NCBI GenBank assembly: GCA_949290355.1
Contig: CASERN010000011.1
Span: 62,001-126,000 of the forward strand
Source of the DNA: an uncultured bacterium
GTDB lineage: Bacteria; Cyanobacteriota; Vampirovibrionia; Gastranaerophilales; Gastranaerophilaceae
Reading direction: 5' to 3'
DNA length: 64,000 nucleotides
In this document: piece by piece, positions 8,268-16,660 of the stretch
How positions within the stretch are numbered: position 1 is the stretch's first letter
Layout of the letters: each line of letters starts with the position of its first letter
Notes under the pieces: generated by a model
The model's database searches: none
What the model was told of the DNA's origin: nothing
Seen by the model: the letters and a program-made list of their open reading frames with translations, nothing else
Made by a program: the position numbers and the translations under genes

Positions 8268-9034
8268 CACTGTATAAGATTGTAGTGACAGTCTTTTTTC
8301 TGTTGTTTCTTGCTGCTATTTTTCAGGTAACTTGTTTTAATCTTTTCAATATTTTGAGGTAAAATGAGTTCTCTTAAAAGCATATCCATATTCCAACCAA
8401 TTTTATTTACTCCATCATCTATTTCATATTCCATAGCTTTTTTAAATAGATCAGGATGCTTTTCATACAGTCTAAGCCAACTTATTTTTGGTTGGTAAAA
8501 GCAGAAATAGCAGCCGGAACGACAACTCCAAGAATAATATGCAGGGAGTCCTATTCCTGATTTCTTTAAAATTTCTTCTACATCTTGTTTATTAATACTA
8601 TATTCAATAAACGGATATAGTTGCTTGATATTGTTCCCTTGATAGTCTTCTGGTTTTGCTCTATGAGCTTCGTCTGCTCTAATACCTACATACAAATTTT
8701 TTACTGCAGCTGCATTTAGCGAATGGAGATATTTACTAAACGGCTTAGTTTTCATTTCTACTGTACACCATCGTCTATGTGGAGCAGGTAGATTTTTATA
8801 TATCTGGATCAAGTGCTCAAAGTTTTTCTCCGCTCTTATAATTCTAATCTTTTTTCCAAGAAAAATTTCAATTTTATTCAGATAGTCGTATGTTTCAGGA
8901 AGGTCGCATTCGGTGTCTGAAAACACAAGTTCTAGTTTCTCAAAAATCTCAGGCATATTCTCTTTCATAAAGAAAGCAAGTGCTGTAGAATCTTTACCTC
9001 CAGATAGAGATAAAATATGATATTCTTTTTCCAT
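8243..9034 (-). CDS. PAPS-reductase/DndC-like ATP pyrophosphatase
   Basis: This 263-residue protein begins with the PP-loop ILSLSGGKDSTALAFF (residues 7-22), which activates a substrate by adenylation. It has Cys in RRWCTVEMKTKP and a C-x3-C-x2-C group (SCRSGCYFC), as in DndC-like or iron-sulfur PAPS-reductase family members found in phages and defence islands. The genuine sulfate-assimilation enzyme is less likely because no sulfur genes lie nearby. A good site AAGGAG precedes the ATG. A hairpin followed by four T residues lies in its leader (9063-9092), possibly an attenuator. Confidence 0.78.
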   Translation of the reverse strand: MEKEYHILSLSGGKDSTALAFFMKENMPEIFEKLELVFSDTECDLPETYDYLNKIEIFLGKKIRIIRAEKNFEHLIQIYKNLPAPHRRWCTVEMKTKPFSKYLHSLNAAAVKNLYVGIRADEAHRAKPEDYQGNNIKQLYPFIEYSINKQDVEEILKKSGIGLPAYYSWSCRSGCYFCFYQPKISWLRLYEKHPDLFKKAMEYEIDDGVNKIGWNMDMLLRELILPQNIEKIKTSYLKNSSKKQQKKDCHYNLIQCYSDHLSR

Positions 9035-9435
9035 TAGTTCTCCTTATAATACGCTACACAAAAGCACAGCAAAGCATCTGCTTCACTGTGCTAAAAAACT
9101 TTCAGTTACTCCTTGCAAACACAAAAATCATCAAGGATTTTGCTTAACAAGAGGTGTATTACCTTTTATATTATTCACTATGATTAAGAATTTCTAGTAG
9201 TTTTTAATGATTTTTTAATTATTAAGAAATTTTTGAGTAAGGAAATGGACTAGGTTTAAAGATCTCTGAAAGGCTTGTCTTATAAAAATTATAGCAGTAA
9301 TCACCTAAAGGTGAAAAGTTATTAAATAAGTCAGTTTTTTATATAGTAGGAGCTATTTTGCAAGATTTTTCTCAGCAGCAGCGCTAAAGATTAGTTTTCT
9401 CCAAACTTTTTATATTAAATAAAAGGAGAAAACTA
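9035..9435. other. Divergent intergenic region with hairpins
   Basis: About 400 bases without a gene. It holds the leader hairpin of the PAPS-reductase-like gene (9063-9092), a small TCACCT/AGGTGA hairpin near 9300, and the inverted repeat that covers the ribosome site of the next gene (9390-9437). Promoters for both divergent genes must lie here but none is clear. Confidence 0.5.
9063..9092 (-). promoter_or_regulatory. Leader hairpin, possible attenuator
   Basis: On the minus strand a seven-base stem (AGCACAG with CTGTGCT) with an inner five-base stem (AAGCA with TGCTT) is followed by TTTT, about 30 bases before ATG 9034. Confidence 0.35.
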
Positions 9436-9437
9436 AT
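9390..9437 (+). promoter_or_regulatory. 13-base inverted repeat masking the ribosome site and start codon
   Basis: ATTAGTTTTCTCC (9390-9402) is the exact complement of 9425-9437, which contains the GGAG ribosome site and the first two bases of ATG 9436. The RNA hairpin (22-base loop) would hide the translation start, suggesting translational control. Confidence 0.55.
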
Positions 9438-9879
9438 GAACAAAACAACATCTTCAAAAACAAGTATCAAGGACTTGAATGCTGAGTTCGCACGATTATT
9501 TAAGGCTTATGGCTTTACAAAGGCAGTAAAGAGATTAAGAGAAAGCACTGATGGTACTGCTGAAGGTTTTACTCAGCTAGATGCTCTCAAATTGAGTTTG
9601 GAGGAGCAACCATATGTAGTGTTTGTAACTTTTGAGCAAACAGAGAATGATGCTGACTATAAGCAGCAAGTGATGAATTTTGAAGACAATTTACTTGATG
9701 CGTCTTATAGATTTTTAAATTTAGATGTTATATCAAAAACTAAACAGAATGTACCCATAATAGGTTATCTGGTTTGGGATGACAACTCTAAAACCGATGA
9801 TGAATTATTTTATACTATAGAGAACTGGAAAAAAGACTATAACAAGGCAAGAGTATTAATCTATAAGGGCAGGATCTAA
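9436..9879 (+). CDS. Unknown 147-residue soluble protein
   Basis: No family is recognised. The product is soluble, acidic and mixed alpha/beta (PYVVFVTFEQTEND, VPIIGYLVWDD, ARVLIYKGRI look like strands; the N-terminus is helical). GGAG lies seven bases before the ATG but sits inside a perfect hairpin. A clear terminator follows at 9909. It is therefore a stand-alone gene with controlled translation, next to the XRE regulator in the island. Confidence 0.6.
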   Translation: MNKTTSSKTSIKDLNAEFARLFKAYGFTKAVKRLRESTDGTAEGFTQLDALKLSLEEQPYVVFVTFEQTENDADYKQQVMNFEDNLLDASYRFLNLDVISKTKQNVPIIGYLVWDDNSKTDDELFYTIENWKKDYNKARVLIYKGRI

Positions 9880-9906
9880 ACTTTATCATATGTCGGGGTT
9901 CATTTT

Positions 9907-10335
9907 CTAGGAGTGGTGCTGATCACTCCTTTTTTTAGTTGTGATTAATTTTTCTTGTTTTACTTTAGTATTTTGTATTATAGAATTTTTTTGTTTCGTT
10001 GTTAATCTTTGACTGTCCTTTATTGTTTTAATAATATTACGATATAAAAGTAATTCTTCATCTGTTGCATTTTCTAATAGAGCATAAATTTCATCTTTTA
10101 CGGGATTAAAAATTTTTAAATTATTGATATCCAAAACTCTTATATCCATTTGCAGAACATGTACAATTTTTAATACTGTATCTATAGAAGGAGAATTTTT
10201 TCCCATTTCTATACGATAAATCTGTTTTTCATGTTCATGTACATCAATTTTTTCTGCAAGCTGAGCCTGGGAAAGTCCTTGCCTTTTCCTTTGTTCTTTT
10301 ATTTGTCTTCCAAGGTTTATACGCTCGTCAATCAT
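9907..10335 (-). CDS. XRE-family transcription regulator
   Basis: The 142-residue protein has an N-terminal Cro/C1 helix-turn-helix (LSQAQLAEKIDVHEHEKQIY, then IEMGKNSPSIDTVLKI, about residues 19-57) and a helical C-terminal part. It resembles the XRE protein at 41653 in length and layout. GGAG eight or nine bases before the ATG supports the start. It is divergent from the eight-gene vWA/PP2C/kinase operon, and a long inverted repeat in the shared promoter region is the likely operator, so it probably represses that operon and itself. Confidence 0.82.
   Translation of the reverse strand: MIDERINLGRQIKEQRKRQGLSQAQLAEKIDVHEHEKQIYRIEMGKNSPSIDTVLKIVHVLQMDIRVLDINNLKIFNPVKDEIYALLENATDEELLLYRNIIKTIKDSQRLTTKQKNSIIQNTKVKQEKLITTKKRSDQHHS
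9909..9936 (+). terminator. Rho-independent terminator of the 9436 gene
   Basis: Stem AGGAGTG/CACTCCT with an eight-base loop is followed by seven T. It overlaps the last codons of the convergent XRE gene. Confidence 0.75.
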
Positions 10336-10378
10336 AAATTGTTCTCCATTGTCATATATTAGTTATATGATAGAGCGT

Positions 10379-10434
10379 ATTTGCACTATTTAAATGACAA
10401 ATAAGATTAATATAATATAATAAATAGTGCAAAT
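10379..10434. promoter_or_regulatory. Likely XRE operator (14-base inverted repeat)
   Basis: ATTTGCACTATTTA (10379-10392) is repeated inverted at 10421-10434. ACTATT recurs near 10438, 10460 and 10555. It lies between the repressor start and the operon start, as expected for an operator. Confidence 0.6.
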
Positions 10435-10570
10435 TTATACTATTTTCTACGTTAAATAAACTATTTTTAAAGAAAATTATTGACTAAAGCTTAAACAAAT
10501 GTAAAAATATTAGACAAATAGGATATATTCATACAAATAAAATGTACATATTTTTACTATTAAAGGACAT

Positions 10571-10882
10571 ATGAATACACTTATACCATTAATTTATCCT
10601 AATGGATATGATATTATTACAATATTTACTACTTTTTTTGTATATACAGAAAGTAAAAACTATTTATTTACAAGTTTGTTATTGGCTCTACTATACGTAT
10701 GTACAAGAATAGGTTATTGTGCTGGGTGTGGAGTTAGACATGTATTATTAACACAGTTTTATGTATCAAATTCTCCGGCAAATAATATTATTGGTTTTTT
10801 AATGTTTAAATATGGTTTTCAATGCATTGGAATTATTTTGATACATTATGAAATTCTCTCAATTTTAGGAGTTATTAAATAA
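10571..10882 (+). CDS. Small membrane protein, first gene of triad operon
   Basis: The 103-residue hydrophobic protein has about three membrane segments (residues near 13-25, 30-47, 73-100) and a CAGCG motif. No family is recognised. AAAGGA lies a few bases before the ATG. Its TAA overlaps the next ATG (TAATG), so the two are translationally coupled. Being first in the operon it may be the membrane sensor or anchor. That is inference. Confidence 0.65.
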   Translation: MNTLIPLIYPNGYDIITIFTTFFVYTESKNYLFTSLLLALLYVCTRIGYCAGCGVRHVLLTQFYVSNSPANNIIGFLMFKYGFQCIGIILIHYEILSILGVIK

Positions 10883-11070
10883 TGAAAAATTTAACAGATT
10901 TTGAAAATAATATTAATAATGGTCCTGGCTGTTTAGTATGTATAATTTGCTTGATCATCATAATTATACTTTGGCAATTTGTACCATCTGATAAATCCAA
11001 AGAAGATAATAGTAAAGAAACACAGAGTGTATCAAGTATGATTGTGTATATTTTGGAGGTAAATACATGA
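10882..11070 (+). CDS. 62-residue single-pass membrane protein
   Basis: It has one membrane helix (CLVCIICLIIIIILWQF, about residues 17-33) and a charged Lys/Glu/Ser-rich tail. Overlaps with both neighbours (TAATG upstream, ATGA downstream) argue that it is real in spite of its size. No family is known. Confidence 0.6.
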   Translation: MKNLTDFENNINNGPGCLVCIICLIIIIILWQFVPSDKSKEDNSKETQSVSSMIVYILEVNT

Positions 11071-11534
11071 TATTTATTAATTTTCTAAAACGTTTACTTG
11101 CACTATTTTTATATTTTGGTTGTATTCTGTTGTCAGTATATTTTATTTATTATAGTTTGACTTTTAAAGATGTTAAACCAGATTGGTTATATATTATTGA
11201 AATGACTTTAGCTCCTATAATATTATTTGTAATAGCCTATAAAATTAATATTACAAGAGTTTGTCCAAATTGCAACAAAAATAGAGGAATTGAGATTTCA
11301 GAAGCACCAATAGATGCATCACCTTGGGATACTTATGAATCTGGGGATTATAAATATAGGGAACGTAATGTTAGGTATGAAATTACAAGACAATGTAATA
11401 ATTGTAATTATGTAAAAGTTAATTATGAAGATAGAAATGAAAGACAGCAAGTTGGTTTAAGTACAATAGGTGCTTTAAGGCAATATGAAAGAGAAAAAGA
11501 ATATCGTAGAGAGGCAAGAAGGAGAGGATATTAA
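11067..11534 (+). CDS. Two-pass membrane protein with zinc ribbon
   Basis: The 155-residue protein has two membrane helices (about residues 8-32 and 40-58), then a cytoplasmic-type zinc ribbon with C66/C69 and C110/C113, and an Arg/Glu-rich tail (EKEYRREARRRGY). GGAGG lies just upstream and a four-base ATGA overlap precedes it. The ribbon recalls the one in the kinase of the same operon. Function unknown. Confidence 0.65.
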   Translation: MIFINFLKRLLALFLYFGCILLSVYFIYYSLTFKDVKPDWLYIIEMTLAPIILFVIAYKINITRVCPNCNKNRGIEISEAPIDASPWDTYESGDYKYRERNVRYEITRQCNNCNYVKVNYEDRNERQQVGLSTIGALRQYEREKEYRREARRRGY

Positions 11535-11959
11535 TGAATTTAAATTGTTTTGAAGAAAAAGTTTTACAAATTATATTTCTTTCAATAATTGCTTCTAGTA
11601 TTATTTTGGCTTGGAATATTTACTCAGCAAAAAATCCGAAACCTATTGCTAAAGAAAATAAGATAGAATCTGAACAGAAAAACCAACCTAAAGAAAATAA
11701 TGCTCCCCCAAAAACAGTAAATAAGGTTAATGAGATTCCCACAAATAATTTGAAGCAAGAAGTTTCCAAATTTTCTAATGTCGAAAATTCATCAGGAATA
11801 GATGAAAAAATACAATTGTATGCACCAGTTCCTCAATCTTATGAAGAAACTTCAACTACCCAAGAAATAAATTTAAAAAATGAATTATTTGATACTAATT
11901 CTAATGATACAAATGTCGAATCTCAGAATGTAGGAGAACTTGAGAATGAATTATTTTAA
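11534..11959 (+). CDS. Single-pass membrane protein with disordered tail
   Basis: Of 141 residues, a membrane helix occupies about 10-29 and the rest is Asn/Glu/Lys/Pro-rich and probably disordered. ELFDTNSND and the terminal LENELF form a repeated acidic motif. It starts in a TAATG overlap. No family is recognised. It may be a periplasmic or cytoplasmic scaffold in the operon. Confidence 0.6.
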   Translation: MNLNCFEEKVLQIIFLSIIASSIILAWNIYSAKNPKPIAKENKIESEQKNQPKENNAPPKTVNKVNEIPTNNLKQEVSKFSNVENSSGIDEKIQLYAPVPQSYEETSTTQEINLKNELFDTNSNDTNVESQNVGELENELF

Positions 11960-12491
11960 ATATTTTTTATTTTTAGCTTTACTGATATTTTCTAGTAATA
12001 ACGTATTCGCTGAAAGTTGGATTGATACAGGAACTTATAATAATGCTCAAATATTTCTTGATATTGATAGTATAAAAAAAAATGACAGATTTATTTTTTA
12101 CAATATAAAGCGAGAAAATTCAGAATCTGGTGAAGGCTTAATAATTACAATTCAATCGGATCCAGAAAATAATTTTGCTGGGATCGTAACACAACAAACC
12201 TATACTGAATTTTATCAAAAAGATTTACCATATTTATTAGTAGGACAACAAAAAGCAAAAACAATGAAACAATTAGAACCCAATTCTCCAATGTTTACTG
12301 CAAATAAAATGGCTATAAATTATTTGAAGCAACAATCCTTAAATGAACAGCAACAAACTGCTATTCCTCAATATAATAATATGCCAGCTTGGCAACAAAA
12401 AACTAACAATATTTTAAATACCGTAAACCAAACAAATACAACATGGCAAAATATAATAAATACACTATATTTATTCAGATTTAGATATTAA
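11946..12491 (+). CDS. Exported protein with TonB-protein-like N-terminal domain
   Basis: Start ATG 11946 is preferred to TTG 11940 because AGGAG lies nine bases upstream. The product is about 181 residues. A signal peptide (to about residue 22, ending NNVFA) is followed by SWIDTGTYNNAQIFLDIDSIK, which resembles the region after the signal peptide in the TonB-like protein at 48413, including Trp, IDxDS, NFxG and a late NxY. The C-terminus is Gln/Asn-rich. Likely exported to the envelope. It overlaps the preceding gene by 14 bases. Confidence 0.62.
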   Translation: MNYFKYFLFLALLIFSSNNVFAESWIDTGTYNNAQIFLDIDSIKKNDRFIFYNIKRENSESGEGLIITIQSDPENNFAGIVTQQTYTEFYQKDLPYLLVGQQKAKTMKQLEPNSPMFTANKMAINYLKQQSLNEQQQTAIPQYNNMPAWQQKTNNILNTVNQTNTTWQNIINTLYLFRFRY

Positions 12492-12505
12492 AGGAGAAAT
12501 AAATT

Positions 12506-13183
12506 ATGTCAGAACAAACACCATATTTACCAGTAACAGTTTTTGAAACAGTAGAGTTTGCCGAAAATCCAGAGCCAAGATGCCCTTGTATTCTTCTTTT
12601 AGATTGTTCAAGTTCAATGCAAGGGGCTCCAATTAAAGAGCTCAATAATGGTTTAAAGATATTTAAAGATCAGCTTATTTCTGACAATTTAGCAGCCAAA
12701 AGAGTTGAAGTAACTGTTATTAAGTTTTCTTCAGATATAGAATTAATTAATGAATTTGAAGTTGCAGAAGAGTTTGAACCACAGGAATTAACAGCGGAAG
12801 GGTTAACAAGTATGGGAAAGGCTATAGAAGAAGCTATTCAACTTCTTTCTGCCAGAAAAGAAATATATAAACGTAATGGTATCTCTTATTATAGACCTTG
12901 GATTTTTATGATTACAGATGGATGCCCTACAGATAACTGGGAACGTGCAGCAGAAAAGGTAAAAAGAGGTGAAAGTAACAAGGAATTTGCATTTTTTGCT
13001 GTTGGTATAAACAATGCAGATATGAACAGATTATCCCAAATTGCAGTTCGAAAACCATTAAAATTAAAAGGTCTTGATTTTAGAGAATTATTTCAATGGT
13101 TGTCAAATTCGATGCATTCTGTATCAAGTTCAACACCTGAAGATAAAATTAAACTTGAGGTGCCAGGATGGAGTGAAATTTAA
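12506..13183 (+). CDS. TerY-like von Willebrand factor A protein
   Basis: The 225-residue protein is one vWA domain with a complete metal-dependent adhesion site: DCSSSM at 33-38, a Thr in LTSMG and ITDGCPTDNW. This matches the TerY family, which partners with a PP2C phosphatase and a kinase in the so-called TerY-P triad. AAAGGAG lies upstream. The next gene begins immediately after its TAA. It probably acts as a cytosolic protein-interaction or phosphorylation-target module. Confidence 0.88.
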   Translation: MSEQTPYLPVTVFETVEFAENPEPRCPCILLLDCSSSMQGAPIKELNNGLKIFKDQLISDNLAAKRVEVTVIKFSSDIELINEFEVAEEFEPQELTAEGLTSMGKAIEEAIQLLSARKEIYKRNGISYYRPWIFMITDGCPTDNWERAAEKVKRGESNKEFAFFAVGINNADMNRLSQIAVRKPLKLKGLDFRELFQWLSNSMHSVSSSTPEDKIKLEVPGWSEI

Positions 13184-13936
13184 ATGTGTTGGAGTTATTA
13201 TGCAGCATCAGAAAAAGGTTATGCACACATAAAAAACGGAAAACCAAAACAGGATTATATTCTTACCGAAATATTCAATCAAAGCATTATTTTTGTAATT
13301 GCAGATGGAGCAGGAACTGCAAATTATTCCGATATTTCATCTAATCTGCTCTGTCATTTTTTTGTGAAAAAGGTTAAGCAATGGTTAAAAACAAATGAAT
13401 TAGATTCTTTGGACAAATGTGATATTGAACAGTGGATAAAAATTTTCCAAAAAATTCTTATGCGTATAAATAGATATTATAACACTGATGATATAAGAGA
13501 TTTTGCATCAACTATGATACTTGCTGTTGTAGAAGATTCAAAGGCTGTATTTTGTCAAATTGGAGACGGATGTATTGTTATAAATTCTAATAACAATCTT
13601 CAATGCGTATTTTGGCCACAAAATGGTGAATATATAAATACAACAAATTTTGTAACAGATAAAAATATTTCTCAAAAAATTATGTTTAAAATTTTATACA
13701 ATAATATTACAGAGATTTCAATATTTACAGATGGATTAGAATCTATAGCATTAAATTTTTCTAAAAAGGAACCTCATGTTCCATTTTTCACTCCATTTTT
13801 TAATTTATTAAAAAATTGTCCTCCTGGAGAAAATAAAGAACTTAGTGATGCATTAGCAGAGTTTTTAAATTCTGAATTAATATGTAAAAAAACGTATGAT
13901 GATAAAACTATTGTTTTTGGAATAAAAGGAGCATAA
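13184..13936 (+). CDS. PP2C-family protein phosphatase
   Basis: This 250-residue protein shows the ordered PP2C motifs: KPKQDY (about 21-25), VIADGAGTANYSD (38-50), FASTMILAVV, QIGDGCIVI, IFTDGLES and a final DDKTIVFGI. Metal-binding aspartates are present at D41, in GDG, in TDG and near the end. It would dephosphorylate Ser/Thr in partners of the adjacent kinase. Its stop overlaps the kinase start (TAATG). Confidence 0.88.
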   Translation: MCWSYYAASEKGYAHIKNGKPKQDYILTEIFNQSIIFVIADGAGTANYSDISSNLLCHFFVKKVKQWLKTNELDSLDKCDIEQWIKIFQKILMRINRYYNTDDIRDFASTMILAVVEDSKAVFCQIGDGCIVINSNNNLQCVFWPQNGEYINTTNFVTDKNISQKIMFKILYNNITEISIFTDGLESIALNFSKKEPHVPFFTPFFNLLKNCPPGENKELSDALAEFLNSELICKKTYDDKTIVFGIKGA

Positions 13937-15972
13937 TGATCTTTACTGATGAACAAGGTAATATTATAAAACTAGGTAAAGAAATTGCGAAAGGTGGAGA
14001 AGGAACTGTTTTTAATGTTCAAGATACCAAAAAACAGGTTGTAAAACTATATAATGAGGAATTTTTGGAATCGAGGAAATTTAGTAAACTTAAAATAATG
14101 ACCTCGCTTTATAATGATAATATAGGTAAGTTTGCAGCTTGGCCAAGAATTATTGTTTACAATAACAATAAGCCATGCGGATTTATTATGGAGAAATTTT
14201 CTGATTCTATAGAAATTCATGAACTCTATGGCAGTGGTAGTCGTAAAAAATATTTTCCAAATGCAAATTGGAGATTCTTAGTTCATACTGCTAGAAATCT
14301 AGCTAGTGCTGTAGAAACTTTACATAGAAAAAATATTATAATTGGGGATATTAATCAAGGTAATATTTTGGTCAATAAGCAAGCTATGGTAAAGTTTATA
14401 GATTGTGATTCTTATCAGATTGAATCAGGTAATGATTTATTTTTATGTGAAGTAGGAGTCCCAGAATATACTCCTCCTGAACTTCAAAGTAAATCTTTTA
14501 GAGATACAAGACGCACATTTAATCATGATAATTTTGGATTGGCTGTTCTTATTTTTAAAATACTTATGATGGGGAGGCATCCGTATAGTGGTGATGGGGC
14601 TCCATCTGAAATAGGAGAAGCGATCAAGAAAAATTATTTTTGTTATGGTGAAGCAGCTAAGGTTAATGGTATATATACACAACAAGCCTCTTTTCTGTAT
14701 GAAATATTAGATGTTAAGTTACAAAGTTTATTTAATGATGCATTTACCAATAATATGTCAAGACCAAGTGCTGTTTTGTGGAAGAATGCATTATCTGAAG
14801 TAGAAGCAACACTTAAAATCTGTCCAGATAATTCTATGCACATTTATTCTGACTGTTTAAATTACTGCCCTTGGTGTGAATTTGAAAAGCAAGGAGTATT
14901 TTATTTTGGGAAATCACAAGTTAAAAATAAAAAAAGACATTATAGAAAATTAAATAATATTTTGAATAATAAAAAAAATCATACGCAAAATATGCCTCAA
15001 GGTGTTATTAATAATACAAAACCTAATCAGAGTTTAACTAAAAGACCAAAGTATATTACTAAGAATTACTTAAGATTATTATTACAGCAGTTAGAACAAA
15101 TCCCAACGCCACAGAAAGTTATATTTAGTAAATTAGCCAAACCTACACCAGTACCTTGGCCATCTGAATGCAAAAAAAAACTTTGGCAGATACTTTTAGT
15201 CAGAATAATACATTTTATTGTAATTATTTCAATTCTATTATTATGGATATCAGCAATAATAAAATCTATAAATTTTGATTTAATGAAATTGGTTATACAT
15301 TCAGTAATACTTTTATCATTTCTTTTAATTAAACCATATAATCAGTCATTTAAGATGGAATATGATAAACGTAAAAAAGATTTAGAATTATCACATCAGC
15401 AATTAAAAGATTTTGAAAAGTATTGGAGAAAATATAGTTCAGATAAAAAATTTAACAAATATTACAAAAAATCAAAAAAAAATTATTTTAAAGCATTAAA
15501 AATTGTAAGTAAAATTTCGAAAGCTAATAAATTAATCCCTCTTAAAAGTTATAACAATCAAAAAAGAGAGTTTTTAAAAACATTTAGTATATATAGTAGT
15601 AAAGAAATTAATATAGGAAAATTTTTAAATTTTAAACTAAGATTATTAAATATAAAAACTGCTAATGATCTAAATAATTTTAATTTATTTCTTTTGGGAA
15701 GTGACGGTGAATTGTTAAAAAAGTGGAAAAGACTTAAAGAAGAAGGATTTTTGTATAAAAATAACTATAATAATATTAGATTAGCTCAGGATAATCTTTA
15801 TAAAAGATATGAAAAAAATTTGAATAAGTATACCTACTTGTTTGAAAATACTATATATGAGTTACAGACAATATCTAAGGACATAACATTTTTTAGAAGT
15901 ACTAATAAATCTCAACTTGAAGCCTTAAGACAAAAATATTTAAGGAACAAGTTAAGTTTAAGATTTTTTTAA
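13936..15972 (+). CDS. Membrane-anchored serine/threonine kinase with zinc ribbon
   Basis: The 678-residue protein opens with a kinase domain (1-290): Gly-loop AKGGEGTVF, Lys37, catalytic GDINQGN with D138 and N143 (replacing HRD), and D156 in IDCDSY replacing DFG. Then come a ribbon with C296, H302, C307 and CPWC (311-314), two membrane helices (about 419-443, 450-466) and a long Lys-rich helical tail. The architecture is that of TerY-P triad kinases, but the membrane helices and tail make it longer. It is last in the eight-gene operon. Confidence 0.86.
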   Translation: MIFTDEQGNIIKLGKEIAKGGEGTVFNVQDTKKQVVKLYNEEFLESRKFSKLKIMTSLYNDNIGKFAAWPRIIVYNNNKPCGFIMEKFSDSIEIHELYGSGSRKKYFPNANWRFLVHTARNLASAVETLHRKNIIIGDINQGNILVNKQAMVKFIDCDSYQIESGNDLFLCEVGVPEYTPPELQSKSFRDTRRTFNHDNFGLAVLIFKILMMGRHPYSGDGAPSEIGEAIKKNYFCYGEAAKVNGIYTQQASFLYEILDVKLQSLFNDAFTNNMSRPSAVLWKNALSEVEATLKICPDNSMHIYSDCLNYCPWCEFEKQGVFYFGKSQVKNKKRHYRKLNNILNNKKNHTQNMPQGVINNTKPNQSLTKRPKYITKNYLRLLLQQLEQIPTPQKVIFSKLAKPTPVPWPSECKKKLWQILLVRIIHFIVIISILLLWISAIIKSINFDLMKLVIHSVILLSFLLIKPYNQSFKMEYDKRKKDLELSHQQLKDFEKYWRKYSSDKKFNKYYKKSKKNYFKALKIVSKISKANKLIPLKSYNNQKREFLKTFSIYSSKEINIGKFLNFKLRLLNIKTANDLNNFNLFLLGSDGELLKKWKRLKEEGFLYKNNYNNIRLAQDNLYKRYEKNLNKYTYLFENTIYELQTISKDITFFRSTNKSQLEALRQKYLRNKLSLRFF

Positions 15973-16010
15973 GCTAAGATATATAGTACCTAGGTCTATT
16001 GCTAATCAAT

Positions 16011-16619
16011 TCAACTTATTCTCTTTTGATATTTTTGCACCAATTTATAAAAAGAAGTTGGTTTCATTCCAAGTCTTTTCATAGCTTCCCTAGCAGTAAT
16101 TTTTTTTGCTTCCCATGTATTGTAAGTTTCTTCCCAATTGCTAGGATACTCAATAGCAGGTCTTCCAAGTTTTTTCCCTTTCGCTTTAGCACAAGCAATC
16201 CCTTCAGCTTGTCTTTGTTTAATGAAAGCTCTTTCTTGCTCTGCAACATACCCCAGTAGCTGCAAAACTATATCTGATATTACCTGCCCTATAAGTCCAT
16301 CGGTTCTTGTAGTATCAAGCAAAGGCAAATCAATTACCCTTATATTAGCTCCGATTTCACCTGTAATCTCTCTCCATTCATCGCAGATTTGCTTGTAATT
16401 TCTTCCAAGTCTGTCAATAGATTTGATAACAAGCAGATCCCCTTTTCTAAGTTGAGCTTTCATAGCCTGATACATTGGCCGATCAAAATTTTTACCGCTT
16501 AACTTATCAATAAAAATATCTCGTTCATTTATCCCCATATCAAGCATAGCTTGAACTTGTCTGGCTTCATTCTGATCTGCAGAAGATACTCTACAGTATC
16601 CAAAAGTTTTTGCTTCCAT
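16011..16619 (-). CDS. Small serine recombinase (resolvase/invertase family)
   Basis: The product is about 202 residues. The catalytic region YCRVSSADQNEARQ lies at the start, SGKNFDRPMY and SIDRLGRNYKQI follow, and a C-terminal HTH (ITAREAMKRLGMKPTSFYKL) binds DNA. ATG 16619 is preferred over an upstream ATG at 16649 because AAGGA precedes it and the family starts here. It ends in TGA. Repeated ATTCGT motifs directly upstream (16661-16727) look like its res site. It would resolve cointegrates or plasmid dimers. Confidence 0.88.
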   Translation of the reverse strand: MEAKTFGYCRVSSADQNEARQVQAMLDMGINERDIFIDKLSGKNFDRPMYQAMKAQLRKGDLLVIKSIDRLGRNYKQICDEWREITGEIGANIRVIDLPLLDTTRTDGLIGQVISDIVLQLLGYVAEQERAFIKQRQAEGIACAKAKGKKLGRPAIEYPSNWEETYNTWEAKKITAREAMKRLGMKPTSFYKLVQKYQKRIS

Positions 16620-16660
16620 AAAAAAATTCCTTTTCGTTTCTATTCTCATTATACAATATA

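Noticed and set aside
14443-14843. Minus-strand frames inside the kinase gene
   Set aside because: They are shadows of a gene with clear kinase motifs.
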